Shown here piece by piece: positions 40,591 through 49,374 of a stretch of DNA of 64,000 nucleotides. The DNA comes from Lentzea aerocolonigenes (GTDB lineage: Bacteria > Actinomycetota > Actinomycetes > Mycobacteriales > Pseudonocardiaceae). Under the pieces are notes generated by a model. That model saw only the letters and a list, made by a program, of their open reading frames with translations. It was not told the origin of the DNA and did not search any database. Position numbers and translations under genes: made by a program. Within the stretch, counting starts at the first letter, position 1. Each line of letters starts with the position of its first letter. The stretch lies in contig NZ_BBOJ01000005.1 of NCBI RefSeq assembly GCF_000974445.1, positions 1 through 64,000 of the forward strand. The letters are read 5' to 3'.

Positions 40591-41823
40591 ATGAGGCGGG
40601 ACGAGCACGTCATCGTCGTCGGGCTGGGGTTCGGCGACGAGGGCAAGGGAGCGGTGGTCGACGCGCTGTGCGCGGACGGGCCGCTGTCGGCGGTCGTGCG
40701 GTTCAACGGGGGAGCGCAGGCCGCGCACAACGTGGTCGTCGACGGCCGGCACCACACGTTCAGCCAGTTCGGGTCGGGCACGCTCGCGGGCGTGCCGACC
40801 TGGCTCTCCCGCCACGTGCTCGTCGAGCCGATCGCTCTCGCGACCGAGTCGCGCGAGCTGGAGGCCGTCGGTGTCGCCGACCCGTTGTCGCTGGTGTCGA
40901 TCGACGCCGGCGCCCTGCTCACGACCCCGTTCCACGTGGCCGCGAACAGGGCGCGGGAGATCGCCAGGGGCGCCGACCGGCACGGGTCGTGCGGGAAGGG
41001 GATCGGGGAGACCGTCTGGTACGGGCTCCTCGGCGACCGGGGGGCGGTGCGGGGCGAGGTGGTCGAGGAGCAGCAGGTGCTCGGCGACCCCGGCCCCGCA
41101 CCGAGGGTCGGCGACTGCATGGATCCGCGGGCGCTGCGGCGAAAACTCGACGTGCTCGCCCGGTTCTACGAGCCGCTCACCGGCGAGGTCGGCGGCGTCG
41201 ACGACCTCGTCGAGCTCTACACCTCGTTCGCGGACGCCGTCCGGATCACGACCGGTGACGAGGCCGGGCGGCTCGCCGACACCGGACGGCTCGTCTTCGA
41301 GGGCGCGCAGGGCGTCCTGCTCGACGAGACCCACGGCTTCCACCCGCACACGACGTGGTCCACGGTCACGCCCCGCAACGCGCGAGAGCTGCTCGTCGGT
41401 CGTCCCGCCCGCGTGATCGGCGTGACCAGGACCTACCAGACGCGGCACGGCGCGGGCCCGTTGCCGACGGAGGACCCGGCCCTGCTCGAGCGGTTCCCGG
41501 AAGCGCACAACGGCACGGGGGAGTTCCAGGGCGCGTGGCGGGCGGGGCACCTGGACGCCGATCTGCTGCGCTACTCGGTGCGGTGCTGCGGCGGGATCGA
41601 CGGCCTGGCCGTGACCCACCTGGACGCCCGCGATCTGCAGGTCGCCACCGGACCGCTCCTGGAGGAGATGCCGGAACCGTTGACGTACCTGGAAGATCTG
41701 CTCGGCGTCGAGGTGCTGGTGACCGGGGCGGGCCCGTCGAGGGCGGACTACGCGGTGCGGGAGAATCCAGGACATGATCGAGTCGACGCTGGTGTCGGTG
41801 GACGTGATCGTGCTCCGGTTTGA
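40591..41823 (+). CDS. Adenylosuccinate synthetase (PurA) paralogue with altered active site
   Basis: The 410-residue protein has PurA landmarks: GLGFGDEGKGAVVD (catalytic Asp and P-loop), NGGAQAAHNVVV (His kept, NAGHT changed), VFEGAQGVLLDETHGFHP, and TRTYQTRHGAGPLPTE. The aspartate-binding loop, normally TTGRxRR.GW.D, is GTGEFQGAWRAGHLD with only one arginine. The guanine-recognising TKLD is THLD. It may ligate something other than aspartate to a purine nucleotide, or use another nucleotide. One base separates it from the vWA gene, and it overlaps the next gene by 50 bp. Confidence 0.85.
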   Translation: MRRDEHVIVVGLGFGDEGKGAVVDALCADGPLSAVVRFNGGAQAAHNVVVDGRHHTFSQFGSGTLAGVPTWLSRHVLVEPIALATESRELEAVGVADPLSLVSIDAGALLTTPFHVAANRAREIARGADRHGSCGKGIGETVWYGLLGDRGAVRGEVVEEQQVLGDPGPAPRVGDCMDPRALRRKLDVLARFYEPLTGEVGGVDDLVELYTSFADAVRITTGDEAGRLADTGRLVFEGAQGVLLDETHGFHPHTTWSTVTPRNARELLVGRPARVIGVTRTYQTRHGAGPLPTEDPALLERFPEAHNGTGEFQGAWRAGHLDADLLRYSVRCCGGIDGLAVTHLDARDLQVATGPLLEEMPEPLTYLEDLLGVEVLVTGAGPSRADYAVRENPGHDRVDAGVGGRDRAPV

Positions 41824-42403
41824 TCCGGAGGCGCGCGCGGTGCTCGTGGGGGTGGCACCGCGCGCACACGAGCCGTTCGCCGGCGAGCTGGCGCTTCCCG
41901 GTGTCCTGCTGGGCAAGGGCGAACGGCTGCGCGACGCGACCACGAGGGCCGTCACGGGCAAGCTCGGTCTCGCCGAGGAGTCGGTGACGGCGACCGGTCA
42001 GCTCGCCACGTTCGACGAGCCGTCGCGTGACCCGCGCGGCCCGACGCTGTCGATCGCGTTGTGGGCCACCGTGACCCGCCCGACCGGTGACCTGGCCGTC
42101 TGGAGCAGGCTGGACGAGGTGCCGCCGCTGGCCTTCGACCACGACCGGATCGTCGCCGACTGCCGGCCGTTGCTGGCGGACAAGCTGTGGCGCGACGTGC
42201 CGTTCAGCGCGGGGCTGCTGGGGCCCGAGTTCACGACGGCGCAGGCGCTCGACGTGACGGAGTCGCTGACCGGCGACCGGCCCTACCCGGCCAACCTGGG
42301 GCGCACGATGGACCGCGTGCCCGGCCTCGAACGCACCAGCGAGCACGCCGCGGCATTGCCCAAGGGAGGCCGCCCGCCGTTGGTGTGGAAGTGGACCCGC
42401 TAG
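41774..42403 (+). CDS. NrtR-like regulator: degenerate NUDIX domain plus C-terminal winged helix
   Basis: The 209-residue protein has a NUDIX-like fold, but the box reads GERLRDATTRAVTGKLGL: the REUXEE glutamates are replaced, so hydrolysis is unlikely. The C-terminal part (LLGPEFTTAQALDVTESLTG ... LGRTMDRVPGLE ... GGRPPLVWKW) follows the winged-helix pattern of NrtR regulators, which sense ADP-ribose or NAD-related nucleotides. It overlaps the PurA paralogue and probably regulates the cassette. It overlaps the convergent aminopeptidase gene by 4 bp. Confidence 0.78.
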   Translation: MIESTLVSVDVIVLRFDPEARAVLVGVAPRAHEPFAGELALPGVLLGKGERLRDATTRAVTGKLGLAEESVTATGQLATFDEPSRDPRGPTLSIALWATVTRPTGDLAVWSRLDEVPPLAFDHDRIVADCRPLLADKLWRDVPFSAGLLGPEFTTAQALDVTESLTGDRPYPANLGRTMDRVPGLERTSEHAAALPKGGRPPLVWKWTR

Positions 42404-43596
42404 AGCGGTAGCGCGGGCTCGAACAACCAGCGCGTGAGCAGGTCGCGGTGCCCTGCCAGGGTGAGGAAGTCCTCAGTGGTCACCAGGCCGTGCCGGTTCC
42501 GCGCACACCACTCCCGCAGCAGCGCGAAGAACGAGTCGTCCCCCATCTCGCGCCGCAACGAGTGCAAGGTCAACGCCCCGCGCTGGTAGACCCGGTCGTC
42601 GAACCAGTCGGCCCGAGCAGGCCGTCCGATCACGAGGTCCTGCGGCAGGCGGGACAACAACTCCCGGGCTCCGGCAGCACAGGCGTCCGCCGACCGGCCA
42701 CCGGAAGCCTCCGACCACAGCCACTCCGAGTAGCAGGCGAAGCCCTCGTTGAGCCAGATGTGTTCCCAGGCCGCGATTCCGACCGAGTTGCCGAACCACT
42801 GGTGCGCCAACTCGTGCGCCACCAACCGTTCCGAACCCCGCTGTCCGTCCACGTGGTTGGCCCCGAACGTCGACAGCCCCTGCGCTTCGACCGGGACGTC
42901 GAGCTCGTCGTCGGTCACCACGACCGAGTACTTCGTGAACGGGTAAGGCCCGAACAGCGACGAGAACAGCGAAATCATCTGGTTCTGCCGGGCGAAGTCG
43001 TGTGCCACGAGCCTGCGCAGCCGGGCCGGGGCCCAGACGTCCGGCAGCACCTCGACGTACTGTCCGATCTGGACGGTCGCCAGGTACGTGGCCATCGGCG
43101 CGGCCATCGAGTACACCCACCTCGTGGTGCTGCCGGACACCTTGCCGTCCACCAGCACGCCGTTGCACACGACCATGTAGGACGACGGCGCCGTCACGTC
43201 CAGCAGGTACGACGCCTTGGACGACGGCTCGTCCAGGCACGGGAACCACGACGGTGCCCCAACCGGCTGCGAGGCGACGATCGAGCCGTCGGTCAGCTCG
43301 TCCCAGCCGAGGTCGCCCCATTCCGGGGTGGACACCGGCACGGGCGTTCCCGAGTAGCGGACCTCGACCGAGAAGTTGCCGCGCACGGTGGCGCGAACGT
43401 TCAGCACACCGCCCGCGTGCGCGTACCGGGCGGGTTTGCCGTTCACCAGCACCTTCGAGACCCGCAAAGTACCGAAGGACAACGAGAACGACGAGAGCGA
43501 GGCGCAGGAAGCCTGCAGCACCGCACGTCCCGAGAGACGTGCGGAGTGCGGCTTGTAGTCAAGCTCTAATGCGTAGTGGTGTACCGAGAAGCTCAT
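42400..43596 (-). CDS. M1-family zinc aminopeptidase coupled to the Pls-type synthetase
   Basis: The 398-residue peptidase has HELAHQWFGNSV with Glu 18 residues after the second His (HIWLNEGFACY), the M1 zinc site, and EAQGLS in place of GxMEN. It is short for M1 and lacks the large C-terminal helical domain and any signal peptide. ATG 43596 overlaps the stop of the synthetase gene (ATGA), so both are made together. M1-type Pld enzymes degrade epsilon-poly-lysine in Streptomyces albulus, so a role in trimming the synthetase product or in self-protection is likely (inference). Confidence 0.85.
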   Translation of the reverse strand: MSFSVHHYALELDYKPHSARLSGRAVLQASCASLSSFSLSFGTLRVSKVLVNGKPARYAHAGGVLNVRATVRGNFSVEVRYSGTPVPVSTPEWGDLGWDELTDGSIVASQPVGAPSWFPCLDEPSSKASYLLDVTAPSSYMVVCNGVLVDGKVSGSTTRWVYSMAAPMATYLATVQIGQYVEVLPDVWAPARLRRLVAHDFARQNQMISLFSSLFGPYPFTKYSVVVTDDELDVPVEAQGLSTFGANHVDGQRGSERLVAHELAHQWFGNSVGIAAWEHIWLNEGFACYSEWLWSEASGGRSADACAAGARELLSRLPQDLVIGRPARADWFDDRVYQRGALTLHSLRREMGDDSFFALLREWCARNRHGLVTTEDFLTLAGHRDLLTRWLFEPALPL

Positions 43597-46500
43597 GTCC
43601 ACGCGGAGATCGGGTTGCCCAGCCAACGGGTTCCCGACGGTACATCCTCTCCGCGCATGACGAGCGAGGCGGGTCCGATCGTGGTGTGGGCGCCGACGGA
43701 CGCACCGGGCAGCACGATGCCGTGCGGGCCCAAAGTGGCGCCTTCCGCGAGCGTCACCTTGTCCATGCGCAGGATGCGGTCGTGGAACAGGTGCGTCTGC
43801 ACGACGCAGCCGCGGTTGACCGACGCGCCGGCGCCCAGCTTCACCAGGTCGGCCTCGGGCAGCCAGTACGACTCGCACCACACGCCGCGGCCGACGGACG
43901 CGCCGAGCGAGCGCAGCCACCAGTTCATGATCGGTGTGCCACCGGAGAAACCGACGAGCCACGGCACGGCGAGCACCTCGACGAACGTGTCCGCGAGCTC
44001 GTTGCGCCACACGAACGCCGACCACAGCGGGTACTCGCGCACGTGGAAGCGGCCCACGAGCGCCCACTTGGCGACGACGGCCACCAGGCACGCGGCGACA
44101 CCGGCGGCCAGCAGCACCACGCCGGACCACCACAGACCGTACGAACGCAGGGCGAACAGCACGCCGACGACCAACGCGACGTTCAGCATGACCGGGACGA
44201 ACCGGCACAGCTCCACCAGCGCCCGCGCCCACATCAGGTGCTTGGGCGGGTCGAAGGTGCGCGACTGGTCTGACACCTCGGCCGCGCGCGGCAGCTTCAT
44301 CGGCGGCATGCCCAGGTACGAGGAACCGGCCTTGGCGCGCTTCGGTGCCGCCGACAGGACTCCGACGAGCCCGCCCTTCGGCACCGCGCGGCCCGGCGCG
44401 GTCATGCCCGAGTTGCCCAGGAACGCCCGTTTGCCGACGCGGGCGGTCGCGATGCGCAGCCAGCCGCCGCCGAGCTCGTAGGACGCGACCATGGTGTCGT
44501 CGGCCAGGAACGCGCCGTCGCCGACGCGGGTCATCTTCGGCAGCGCCACCACGGTGGACGCCTCGACGCGGCGGCCGACCTTCATGCCCAGCAGGCGCAG
44601 CCAGACCGGCGTGAACAGCGAGGCGTACAGCGGGAACAGGGCCGAGCGCGCGTTGTTCATCAACCGCTCGGTCGTCCACGCCTGCCACGCGACGCGGCTG
44701 TGCACGGCGTAGTGGCCCTCGCGCATGCCGATGCCCAGCAACCGCACGGAAACCAGCACCAGCAACGCGTACGAGCCGAACCAGATCACCGATGCGACCG
44801 GGACGTCCCACAGCGCCGACGTCAGCGTCACGGGCCGGCGCAGCACGTACAGCACGGCCGGAGCCGCCGCCAGCAACGGCAGCGCGGCGAGCAGGCCGGA
44901 CGAGACGCCGTACATGAAGTTCCAGAAGTACGAGCGCTGCGGACGGCGTGACGGGAACGAACGCGCCGCCTTGCCCTCGCGGATCGCGGGAACGCCCGCC
45001 CAGCGCTGACCTGTCGGCACGGAACCCACGACACCCGAACCGGGCGCCACCTCGGCCCGCTTGCCGATCCGCGCACCGGGGAAGAGCGTGCTGCGCGCAC
45101 CCACGGTCGCACCCGCGCCGATCCGGATGCGGCCGATCCGCAGCCGGTCGCCGTCCAGCCACCAGCCGGACAGGTCGACCTCGGGCTCGACGGCCGCACC
45201 GCGGCCGATCTTCAGCATGCCCGTGATCGGCGGCAGCGAGTGCAGGTCGACGCCCGGGCCGACCTTCGCGCCCAACGCCCGCGCGTAGTGCGTCACCCAC
45301 GAGCCGGAAAGCTCGGTGGCGCGCGTCATCTGCGCCAGCAGCTCGGCGGTCCACAGTCGCAAGTGGACGGAACCACCGCGCGGGTACTCGCCGGGCTTGA
45401 GGCCCCGCAGCAACAACCGCGCGCCACCGGCGGACACCGCGAGGCGGCCGAGCGGCGAGATGAACACCGCCCAGCCCGCGGCGACCCACCACCACGACAC
45501 GGACGTCCAGCCGAGCACGTTCGACAGCGCCGTCAGTGCGACGACCCAGCGCGCACCGGCAACGGTCAGCAGCGGGATCATCAGCAACGTCTGCACCACG
45601 CCGGTCCAGCGCGGCGTCGGCGCGACCTCGTGCACCTCGGCGGTGGAGCCGTACGACTCGAGCTTGCGCGCGAGCTTGTGCAGCGTCGTGTTCTGGTAGA
45701 TGTCCGAGACGGACGTGCTCGGGTAGCGCGTGCGCACCAGTGAGACGAGCTGCGCCGCGGACAGCGAGCTGCCACCGGAGGCGAAGAAGTCCGCGTCCTC
45801 GGAAGCCGGTCCGGAACCCAGCACGGCCGCCCACTGCTCGGCCAGCCAGCCTTCCAGGCCCGAGAACACCGCACCCGCGGTGTCGAGCGACTCCAGCGGC
45901 CACGGCAGGGCGGCGCGGTCGACCTTGCCGGACGTGCGCGTCGGCAGCGTGTCGACGACAGCGATCAACGGCACCAGCGCGGCGGGCAGCTCGGCGCGGA
46001 GCTGCTCGACGGCCGCGGCCTGGTCGAACTCGCCGTCGACCACGACGTAGCCGACGAGGATCTGGTTGCCGCCCCGCGTGGTGCGCACGGCGGCGGCCGC
46101 ACCGGCCACGCCGTCGAGCGCCAGCAGTGCGGCGTCGACCTCGCCCAGCTCGATGCGCCGGCCGCCGAGCTTGATCTGCTCGTCCGCGCGGCCGAGGAAC
46201 ACCAGCCCCTCGGGCTCGGCGCGCACCACGTCACCACTGCGGTACGCGCGGTCCCAGCCCATCGAGGGCAGCGGCGCGTACTTCTCGGCGTCCTTCGCGA
46301 GGTCGAGGTAACGCGCGAGGCCGACGCCGCCGATCACCAGTTCGCCGGACTCGCCCATGGGCACGACCTCGCCCGCCGCGTCCACGACGGCGAGCTCCCA
46401 GCCGTCCAGCGGCAGGCCGATGCGCACCGGGCCGGCGCCGGACAGCTGCGCGGCGGTGGCGACCACGGTCGCTTCCGTTGGCCCGTAGGTGTTCCAGACC

Positions 46501-47384
46501 TCGCGGCCGTCCACGGCGAGGCGCTCGGCCAGGTCCGGCGGGCAGGCCTCGCCGCCGAAGATCAGCAACCGCACGTCGTCCAGCGCCTCGACCGGCCACA
46601 GCGCGGCCAGCGTCGGAACCGTGGAGACGACGGTGATCTCCTGCTCGACCAGCCACGGGCCGAGGTCCATGCCGGTGCGCACCAACGACCGCGGTGCGGG
46701 CACGAGGCAGGCGCCGTGCCGCCACGCGAGCCACATCTCCTCGCAGGAGGCGTCGAACGCGACGGAAAGCCCGGCCAGCACACGATCTTCCGGGCCGATC
46801 GGCTCGTCGGAGAGGAACAGCCGCGCCTCTGCGTCCACGAACGCGGCGGCGCTGCGGTGCGTGACGGCAACGCCCTTGGGCTTGCCGGTGGAGCCGGACG
46901 TGAAGATGATCCACGCGTCGTTGTCGAGACCGGGCTCGCCGGGCACACCGAGCGTGGTGCCGTGCAGCACAAGGGATCGGCCTTCGCCGAGCACGGCACT
47001 CACCTGTGCCTCACCGAAAACGAGCTCTGCTCGCTCGTCCGGGTCCTCGAAGTCGACGGGCACGTAGGCGGCGCCCGCCGCGAGGGTGGCGAGGATCGAG
47101 ACGTAGAGGTCGGCGGTCCCGGACGGCACGCGAATGCCGACCCGGTCGCCTGCCCCGACACCCTCGGCGGCGAGCTTTTCCTTGAGTTCCAGCACTTCCG
47201 AGATGAGCGCGCGGTACGTGAGCGCGGTGGTGCCGTCGTCGACGGCCAGCGCGTCCGGGTGCTGTTCGGCACTCGCGCGCAGGATGTCCAGGAGTGTGCG
47301 CGGGGTGGGCGCCTCGCCTGCCGTGAACATCGATCGAAGAACAACGGGTTCAGCCGCAATGGTCACGTCAGCGTCACTTCTCAC
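43593..47384 (-). CDS. Pls/PosA-family poly-amino-acid synthetase (NRPS-like membrane enzyme)
   Basis: The 1263-residue protein has an adenylation domain (IIFTSGSTGKPKG, NTYGPTEATV, YRSGDVV, RTSGKVDR), a thiolation domain (DFFASGGSSLSAAQ, Ser carries phosphopantetheine), then about six transmembrane segments interspersed with three left-handed-helix acyltransferase-like units. This is the layout of Pls, epsilon-poly-L-lysine synthetase (about 1,320 residues). Aligned to GrsA, the specificity code reads D-A-E-S-I-G-T-V-V-K, differing at two places from the BacB lysine code (DAESIGSVCK). Lysine polymerisation is predicted. Start GTG 47384 has GGAGAG upstream. Confidence 0.88.
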   Translation of the reverse strand: MRSDADVTIAAEPVVLRSMFTAGEAPTPRTLLDILRASAEQHPDALAVDDGTTALTYRALISEVLELKEKLAAEGVGAGDRVGIRVPSGTADLYVSILATLAAGAAYVPVDFEDPDERAELVFGEAQVSAVLGEGRSLVLHGTTLGVPGEPGLDNDAWIIFTSGSTGKPKGVAVTHRSAAAFVDAEARLFLSDEPIGPEDRVLAGLSVAFDASCEEMWLAWRHGACLVPAPRSLVRTGMDLGPWLVEQEITVVSTVPTLAALWPVEALDDVRLLIFGGEACPPDLAERLAVDGREVWNTYGPTEATVVATAAQLSGAGPVRIGLPLDGWELAVVDAAGEVVPMGESGELVIGGVGLARYLDLAKDAEKYAPLPSMGWDRAYRSGDVVRAEPEGLVFLGRADEQIKLGGRRIELGEVDAALLALDGVAGAAAAVRTTRGGNQILVGYVVVDGEFDQAAAVEQLRAELPAALVPLIAVVDTLPTRTSGKVDRAALPWPLESLDTAGAVFSGLEGWLAEQWAAVLGSGPASEDADFFASGGSSLSAAQLVSLVRTRYPSTSVSDIYQNTTLHKLARKLESYGSTAEVHEVAPTPRWTGVVQTLLMIPLLTVAGARWVVALTALSNVLGWTSVSWWWVAAGWAVFISPLGRLAVSAGGARLLLRGLKPGEYPRGGSVHLRLWTAELLAQMTRATELSGSWVTHYARALGAKVGPGVDLHSLPPITGMLKIGRGAAVEPEVDLSGWWLDGDRLRIGRIRIGAGATVGARSTLFPGARIGKRAEVAPGSGVVGSVPTGQRWAGVPAIREGKAARSFPSRRPQRSYFWNFMYGVSSGLLAALPLLAAAPAVLYVLRRPVTLTSALWDVPVASVIWFGSYALLVLVSVRLLGIGMREGHYAVHSRVAWQAWTTERLMNNARSALFPLYASLFTPVWLRLLGMKVGRRVEASTVVALPKMTRVGDGAFLADDTMVASYELGGGWLRIATARVGKRAFLGNSGMTAPGRAVPKGGLVGVLSAAPKRAKAGSSYLGMPPMKLPRAAEVSDQSRTFDPPKHLMWARALVELCRFVPVMLNVALVVGVLFALRSYGLWWSGVVLLAAGVAACLVAVVAKWALVGRFHVREYPLWSAFVWRNELADTFVEVLAVPWLVGFSGGTPIMNWWLRSLGASVGRGVWCESYWLPEADLVKLGAGASVNRGCVVQTHLFHDRILRMDKVTLAEGATLGPHGIVLPGASVGAHTTIGPASLVMRGEDVPSGTRWLGNPISAWT

Positions 47385-47429
47385 CCTCTCGGCAACTCTC
47401 CGGCCAGCAACTTTACCGCCAGTTAACGA

Positions 47430-49307
47430 CTACCTCTCTCCGGAGTAGGCGTACTCACAGGTGACATCAGTCACCGCAACACTTTCGAGTGACTCCCAGG
47501 CGTTGTGCCGCGCGAGGTTGAAGTCGCGCCAGTCCTGCTCGACGTTCGTGCGATTCTTCAACCACCGCAACGAACAGCTGCGTTCGTGTTCGGGCAGCCT
47601 CACGAGCGCGGGCACCGCGTCCTCCGACAGCTCCGACAGGTAACGCGTGTCGATCTTCTTCGTCGCCTCGAACCGCGACACGTTGTAGTCGGCAACCACC
47701 CGTTCGGGGTTCATCACCATGACCACGAGGAGGAACGCCGCTCCGGTCCCGACGATCGCCTTGGGCAACCAGTTGGCGCGCAAGGTGATTCCGCCCGCGA
47801 TCACCATGAGGTACACGACGGCGAGCCAGATCTCGCACGACGACACGAGCAACCGCAGCACCGTCCACCCGTACGCCTGCTGGTAGAACCACATGCGGCT
47901 CAACGCACTCGCCACGATGACCAGTGTGAGAACAGTCAGTGAACCCAGCAGAACCCGCAGCCACAACTGGTCGCGCGTCGTCTTCTTGACCGCGAAGTGC
48001 GCAACGCCCGCGATGACGCCGAGCGTCAGGATCGCGACCCACAGCAGCTGCCAGAAACCGGACCGCGCGTACTCGGCGAACGTGACACCGGCCGTCTTCA
48101 TGACATAAGCCTCGCCACCGAACAGAACCGCGAGCTGCGTCCCCACGAACCCGGTGAACAGCAACACCAGCACACCAACGGGCAACCCGTAGTCCTTGAG
48201 CCGCAACGACCCGGGCTTGGCCTCGACGTCCTCGTTGATCTTCGGCGGCGCCGCCACGAGGTAGCACGCGCCCAACGCCCCGAGCGCCGCGACGACCCCG
48301 AAGAACCCCATCCGGACGTAGACACCGGCATCGAGGTCGGGGACCAACCCTTCGAGGAAGTCGTTGAACCCCTTGTCCGCCCCCGCCAGCAACGAGCCGA
48401 AGACGAGCAACAGCACCAGCGCCACCCCGACCGAGATGAACGGCCGGAGACCGATCGGCCCGCGCTTGCTGAGCCCCTTCGCAACCCACGGGATGGACCG
48501 CAACCCGGCCAGCCCGACCCCGAGCGCACCGAACACGAGCCCCCGCACCGTCCTGCCGCCGGCCATGGCGATGGACCCGCACAACATCGACGCCAGCACG
48601 CACATCGGAAAGATCCACTCGGCCGCCCGCAGGAACCCCATGGCGAGGAACGCCAGCGCCCCCGCCAGCCAGAGCGCGCGCTCGACGGACGGCCTGCCCG
48701 CGTAGAACAGAACGGCGCCGACGCCGAACAGCGCCGCGAGGAACCAGCCGATGCCGTTGTTGGGAGGGGCGAGGAACGCGGCGGCCAGGCCTGCGATCAG
48801 GCCGACTGCCAGGGCCTTGCCGGAGGCTCCCGTGGTGGGCGGGGTCCACCAGGGCATGAACGGGACGCCAGGGGCCGGGATGACCATCGCGGGGGCGGGG
48901 TAGCGGGGTGGGCCCTGCCACGGGGAGGGCGGCGGGAGGGTGGCGGTCGCCACCTGGGCGGGCTTCTGTGCCTCGGTACCGGGCAGCGGGCCGGGCTTCG
49001 GTGCCTCGGCGGTGGTTGTGCTCGATTTTCCCGACTCGCCCACGCTCTTGCTCGCCGGCCGATCTTGTCGGACCTCGTGAGTAGGTTGAGATGCAGGGGT
49101 TCCCGGCTCGGGGGTACCCCTGCGTGAGCCTGCCTCGGCGTCCTCAGCAGCCTCTTCGGGGTCCGGCGAGCCCCCAGGCCCCGCCGCCTCCCCGGCCACA
49201 GGCTTGTACCCGACCTTCCGGAAGTGCCGGTACCGCAGCCGCTGCACCGCCGGCTCCTCCGGCGTCTCCCCGGAGCCAGGCGATTTCGTCGAGTCAGAGT
49301 CAGTCAT
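47430..49307 (-). CDS. Polytopic membrane protein (DUF4153/DUF4173-like)
   Basis: The 625-residue protein has a disordered Pro/Glu/Thr-rich N-terminus of about 140 residues and then twelve or so transmembrane helices, with FGSLLAGADKGFNDFLE and NPERVVADYNVSRF, typical of DUF4153/4173 proteins. The C-terminal soluble tail has ERSCSLRWLKNR. Function unknown. ATG 49307 has GGAGAGG just upstream. It ends 46 bp before the synthetase gene on the same strand and may be co-expressed, but its role in polymer export is only a guess. Confidence 0.8.
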   Translation of the reverse strand: MTDSDSTKSPGSGETPEEPAVQRLRYRHFRKVGYKPVAGEAAGPGGSPDPEEAAEDAEAGSRRGTPEPGTPASQPTHEVRQDRPASKSVGESGKSSTTTAEAPKPGPLPGTEAQKPAQVATATLPPPSPWQGPPRYPAPAMVIPAPGVPFMPWWTPPTTGASGKALAVGLIAGLAAAFLAPPNNGIGWFLAALFGVGAVLFYAGRPSVERALWLAGALAFLAMGFLRAAEWIFPMCVLASMLCGSIAMAGGRTVRGLVFGALGVGLAGLRSIPWVAKGLSKRGPIGLRPFISVGVALVLLLVFGSLLAGADKGFNDFLEGLVPDLDAGVYVRMGFFGVVAALGALGACYLVAAPPKINEDVEAKPGSLRLKDYGLPVGVLVLLFTGFVGTQLAVLFGGEAYVMKTAGVTFAEYARSGFWQLLWVAILTLGVIAGVAHFAVKKTTRDQLWLRVLLGSLTVLTLVIVASALSRMWFYQQAYGWTVLRLLVSSCEIWLAVVYLMVIAGGITLRANWLPKAIVGTGAAFLLVVMVMNPERVVADYNVSRFEATKKIDTRYLSELSEDAVPALVRLPEHERSCSLRWLKNRTNVEQDWRDFNLARHNAWESLESVAVTDVTCEYAYSGER

Positions 49308-49374
49308 GTCCCTCTCCAAGCCCAAAAAGGGCGCGCGTCACCGTCACACCACCCACGCGGTGCGAATAGAAAAG

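Noticed and set aside
40591-41823. PurZ-like (2-aminoadenine) synthetase
   Set aside because: PurZ replaces the catalytic Asp of PurA; here GDEGKG keeps it, and no phage genes, DatZ or DpoZ are nearby.
43593-49307. Classical modular NRPS gene cluster
   Set aside because: There is a single A-T module with membrane domains, no condensation or thioesterase domain, and no tailoring genes; a Pls-type synthetase fits better.
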